Shown piece by piece: positions 22,100-24,038 of a stretch of 24,038 nucleotides of DNA. The stretch lies in the NCBI GenBank assembly GCA_027314825.1, contig DAHVAB010000003.1:389-24426 (forward strand). The letters are read 5' to 3'. Every line of letters starts with the position of its first letter. The first letter of the stretch is position 1. The position numbers were made by a program, and so were the translations under genes. Source of the stretch: Solirubrobacterales bacterium (GTDB lineage Bacteria; Actinomycetota; Thermoleophilia; Solirubrobacterales; Solirubrobacteraceae). The notes beneath the pieces are model-generated. The model did not search any database. It saw only the letters and a program-made list of their open reading frames with translations, and was not told the DNA's origin.

Positions 22100-23515
22100 A
22101 TGGCCAGCACCAGCACATCCGCAGCGACGCCGGGGGGCGGCGAGCAAGCGGAGCGGACGGCGGCCCAGGCCGCAGCGACGCCGGGGGGCGGCGAGCAAGC
22201 GGACCGGATGGCCGCCGAGCGGCGGGCGGACGCAGGCAGGCCCGGCACGCTGCCGACCGACGCGATCTCCTACGAGGACCTCTACCGCCGCTGGGAGCAC
22301 GGCAACTGGAGCGCGATGGACCTCGACTTCACCGAGGACGCCCGCCAGTGGCGCGAGCAGTTCACCGACTTCGAGCGCCAGGCGGCGCTCTGGAACTACG
22401 GCCTCTTCTTCTGGGGCGAGGACGCGGTGGCCGACAACCTCTCCCCCTATATAGATGCCGCCCCCCTGGAGGAGCAGAAGTACTTCCTGGCCACCCAGCA
22501 GGTCGACGAGGCGCGCCACGCGGTCCTCTTCAAGCGCTTCATGGCCGAGGTGTGCGGCATCGGCGACGGCTCGCCGGCCTCCGGACTGGCCGCGGTCAGG
22601 CCGCGGCTCTCGCCGGGATTCGTGAAGATCTTCGAGCGGCTGGACAGGATGGCCGTCGAGCTGCGCAAGGACCGCTCCCGGCCGAAGCTCGCCGCGGCGG
22701 TGACGCTCTATCACGTCGTGATCGAGGCGACGATGGCCCAGCCCGGCCAGCACATGATCGTCAGCTACCTGGAAGAGCGCGGCCATCTGCCCGCCTTCCA
22801 GGAGGGGATGGCCAACGTCGCCGCCGACGAGCAGCGCCACATCGGCTTCGGCGTGAAGCTGCTCAGCGACCTGGCCCGCGAAGACGAGCGCGTGCCGGCC
22901 GCCGTCGCCGGGCTGCTGCGCGAGGTGATGCCGTTCCTCAGCCAGGTGCTGATGCCCCCCGGCTGGGATGAGCGCTACCTCACCTGCTTCGGCTACGACT
23001 TCGACACGATCGGCGCGGAGGCGACGCTCTCGCTGCGCACGAAGCTGCGCTCCGCCGGCCTGCCGATGGAGCATCTGCCTGGGCCGGCGCTGATGCCGGA
23101 GGGGCTGAGCATGGAGGAGATGTCGAAGCGCGGCCGCGAGCTCGCCCAGGCGGGGATCATCGGCGTCCGCGAAGCGCCGACCAGGCGCGACCCGGAGACG
23201 ATCGAGCTGCTCTTCGACACGATCCTCCGCCAGGTCAACCCCGATCATGGGCTGCGCAGGCCGACCACCTTCCAGTGGGAGTTCACCGATCCCGACATCC
23301 CGACCTGGCACCTGACGGTGCGAAACGGCTCCAGCACCGTGGCCGAGGGTGCCGTCGCCGGCGCGGACGTGCGGATGCGGGTCGGCTATCAGGACTTCGT
23401 CGACATCATCGGCAACCGTCTGAGCCCGCTGCGCGCGATCGCCACCGGCCGTCTGCGCCCGCGCGGGAATCCGCTCGCGCTGAGCAGGATCGGCAGGGTC
23501 TTCCCGAGCGAGTGA
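22100..23515 (+). CDS. Di-iron ferritin-like (R2-like) protein fused to an SCP2 domain
   Basis: A 471-residue protein. Residues 1-50 are a polar tail with a duplicated AATPGGGEQA segment. About 60-330 is a helical ferritin-like domain with the complete R2-type ligand set: Glu107 (WGEDAVAD), Glu137 and His140 (DEARH), Glu209 (VVIEATMA), Glu244 and His247 (DEQRH). About 385-468 is an SCP2 sterol-carrier fold: WHLTVRNGSSTVAEG, ADVRMRVGYQDFVDIIGN and LSPLRAIATGRLRPRG. The tyrosyl-radical site of true ribonucleotide reductase is not clear, so an oxidase, desaturase or hydroxylase acting on a lipid held by the SCP2 domain is more likely. It is probably controlled by the divergent TetR protein. It looks unrelated to the polysaccharide locus. 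Confidence 0.87.
   Translation: MASTSTSAATPGGGEQAERTAAQAAATPGGGEQADRMAAERRADAGRPGTLPTDAISYEDLYRRWEHGNWSAMDLDFTEDARQWREQFTDFERQAALWNYGLFFWGEDAVADNLSPYIDAAPLEEQKYFLATQQVDEARHAVLFKRFMAEVCGIGDGSPASGLAAVRPRLSPGFVKIFERLDRMAVELRKDRSRPKLAAAVTLYHVVIEATMAQPGQHMIVSYLEERGHLPAFQEGMANVAADEQRHIGFGVKLLSDLAREDERVPAAVAGLLREVMPFLSQVLMPPGWDERYLTCFGYDFDTIGAEATLSLRTKLRSAGLPMEHLPGPALMPEGLSMEEMSKRGRELAQAGIIGVREAPTRRDPETIELLFDTILRQVNPDHGLRRPTTFQWEFTDPDIPTWHLTVRNGSSTVAEGAVAGADVRMRVGYQDFVDIIGNRLSPLRAIATGRLRPRGNPLALSRIGRVFPSE
22119..22203 (+). repeat. 51-bp-period duplication in the 5' coding part of the di-iron gene
   Basis: Thirty-four bases starting CCGCAGCGACGCCGGGGGGC occur identically at 22119-22152 and 22170-22203. 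The period is 17 codons and duplicates AATPGGGEQA in the disordered N-terminal tail, upstream of the first structured residue. Confidence 0.9.
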
Positions 23516-23540
23516 GCGACGCCCGCGGCCGGCGCGGGCG

Positions 23541-24038
23541 CTATTCGCTCCCGATTTCGGCGCCGGCGCCGGCGCCGGCCGCGTGAGCGCCCGGGTTGAG
23601 AGCCGGTTGAGCGCCCGGGTTGAGAGCCGGTTGAGCGCCGGCGGCGCCGCGCCCGCTGCGTTCGATCCCGAATTCCCGCTTTGCGAGCAGGCCGGACGGG
23701 GACGCGCCGGCAGTGTGCCCGGTCACCCTGCCGTGCCGGCGAGCGCCGCCGCGACGCGCATGCGCCCGGCCCCGATTGCCGCCGGGAGCCGGCGAGGACG
23801 CCAGCGGCGCAGATGCCTTTGAGGCCAGGCGGCCCGCCGTCGCCACGCCACCCCGGCCGGTCGCACCGTGGTGATGGGCCGCCCCGGAGCTGAGCACGAC
23901 GGCGCTCACGCCCGCGCCCGCGCCGATCGCGATCACCCCGGCGACGGCCGCCTTCGCGCTCCAGAGGCTCGCGATCGAGCGGGCGGTCTGCGCCGCTCCG
24001 CTGGCGAGCGTTCCCGCGCCGGCCCCCGCCCCCCCCCC
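23541..24038 (-). CDS. C-terminal part of a TM protein with repeat tail, 5' end cut off by window
   Basis: The minus-strand frame is open from the window edge to TAG at 23541. Reading inward, SIASLWSAKAAVAGVIAIGA begins a TM helix that continues AGVSAVVLSS. A His-rich turn (AAHHHG) follows, then a long Gly/Ala/Arg/Pro-rich tail ending AGAGAEIGSE. The tail includes AQPALNPG twice. I do not recognise a family. Actinobacterial sigma or anti-sigma factors often have such a C-terminal helix, but nothing here proves it. The helix makes a real gene likely, while the tail alone would not. Codon-phase bias weakens toward the stop, so the true end could lie elsewhere. It is convergent with the di-iron gene, 25 bp apart. 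Confidence 0.5.
   Translation of the reverse strand, partial: GGGAGAGAGTLASGAAQTARSIASLWSAKAAVAGVIAIGAGAGVSAVVLSSGAAHHHGATGRGGVATAGRLASKASAPLASSPAPGGNRGRAHARRGGARRHGRVTGHTAGASPSGLLAKREFGIERSGRGAAGAQPALNPGAQPALNPGAHAAGAGAGAEIGSE
23588..23635. repeat. Perfect 24-bp tandem duplication in the tail of the partial gene
   Basis: Two identical 24-bp copies (23588-23611 and 23612-23635) start CGCCCGGGTTGAGAGCCGG, with a partial copy after them. They encode AQPALNPG on the minus strand. The 12-mer CGCCCGGGTTGA is also the core of two units in the 13-bp array at 11334-11359. Confidence 0.88.

Overview
The window looks like a chromosomal segment of a very GC-rich actinobacterium. The C-terminally TM-anchored, low-complexity proteins, the many GTG/TTG starts, -10 boxes set 6 nt before ATG codons (leaderless style) and the protein flavour all fit Actinomycetota. 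Thermoleophilia/Solirubrobacterales is my best guess, but that is inference from style, not a search. I see no tRNA, rRNA, CRISPR array, transposase or phage gene.

Bases 1-21415 are mostly a surface-polysaccharide (EPS/capsule/O-antigen-like) locus. From the left: the end of an SDR sugar epimerase and two tandem DegT-type sugar aminotransferases, one lacking lysine at the usual PLP position (1-3130). Then a convergent pair, a sugar-1-phosphate nucleotidyltransferase and a GT4 glycosyltransferase (3170-5025, minus). Then an FkbM methyltransferase and a GT2 glycosyltransferase with an extra C-terminal domain (5109-7017, plus). Then a minus-strand group: a hexapeptide acetyltransferase, a membrane-anchored IPT/glycoside hydrolase and a coiled-coil protein with two possible SCP2-like modules (7138-10390). 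A CpsB/YwqE-type PHP tyrosine phosphatase is divergent from it (10506-11279). After two ATPase genes and a secreted clan-A glycoside hydrolase come the chain-initiating polyprenyl glycosylphosphotransferase, a Gly/Ser-rich exported protein, an O-antigen ligase/polymerase with TPRs, and a SAM methyltransferase (16085-21415). Together these would make nucleotide sugars, start the chain on undecaprenyl phosphate, extend and decorate it, polymerise or ligate it, and trim it outside the cell.

Two AAA_14/DUF4143 ATPases (11489-12733 and 14453-15946) sit inside this locus and are not polysaccharide genes. The first is bracketed by three different tandem-repeat blocks. The second starts inside a perfect 10-bp palindrome that also overlaps its promoter. 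A 28-codon single-TM microprotein gene lies between them.

The right end (21378-23515) is a TetR regulator divergent from a di-iron ferritin-like/SCP2 fusion protein, followed by the 3' part of a TM protein that runs off the window (23541-24038).

A window-wide theme is short tandem duplications at gene ends, gene starts and linkers. Repeats that are translated have periods that are multiples of three (24, 24, 39, 51 bp). Repeats between genes are mostly free of that rule (13, 23, 28 bp).
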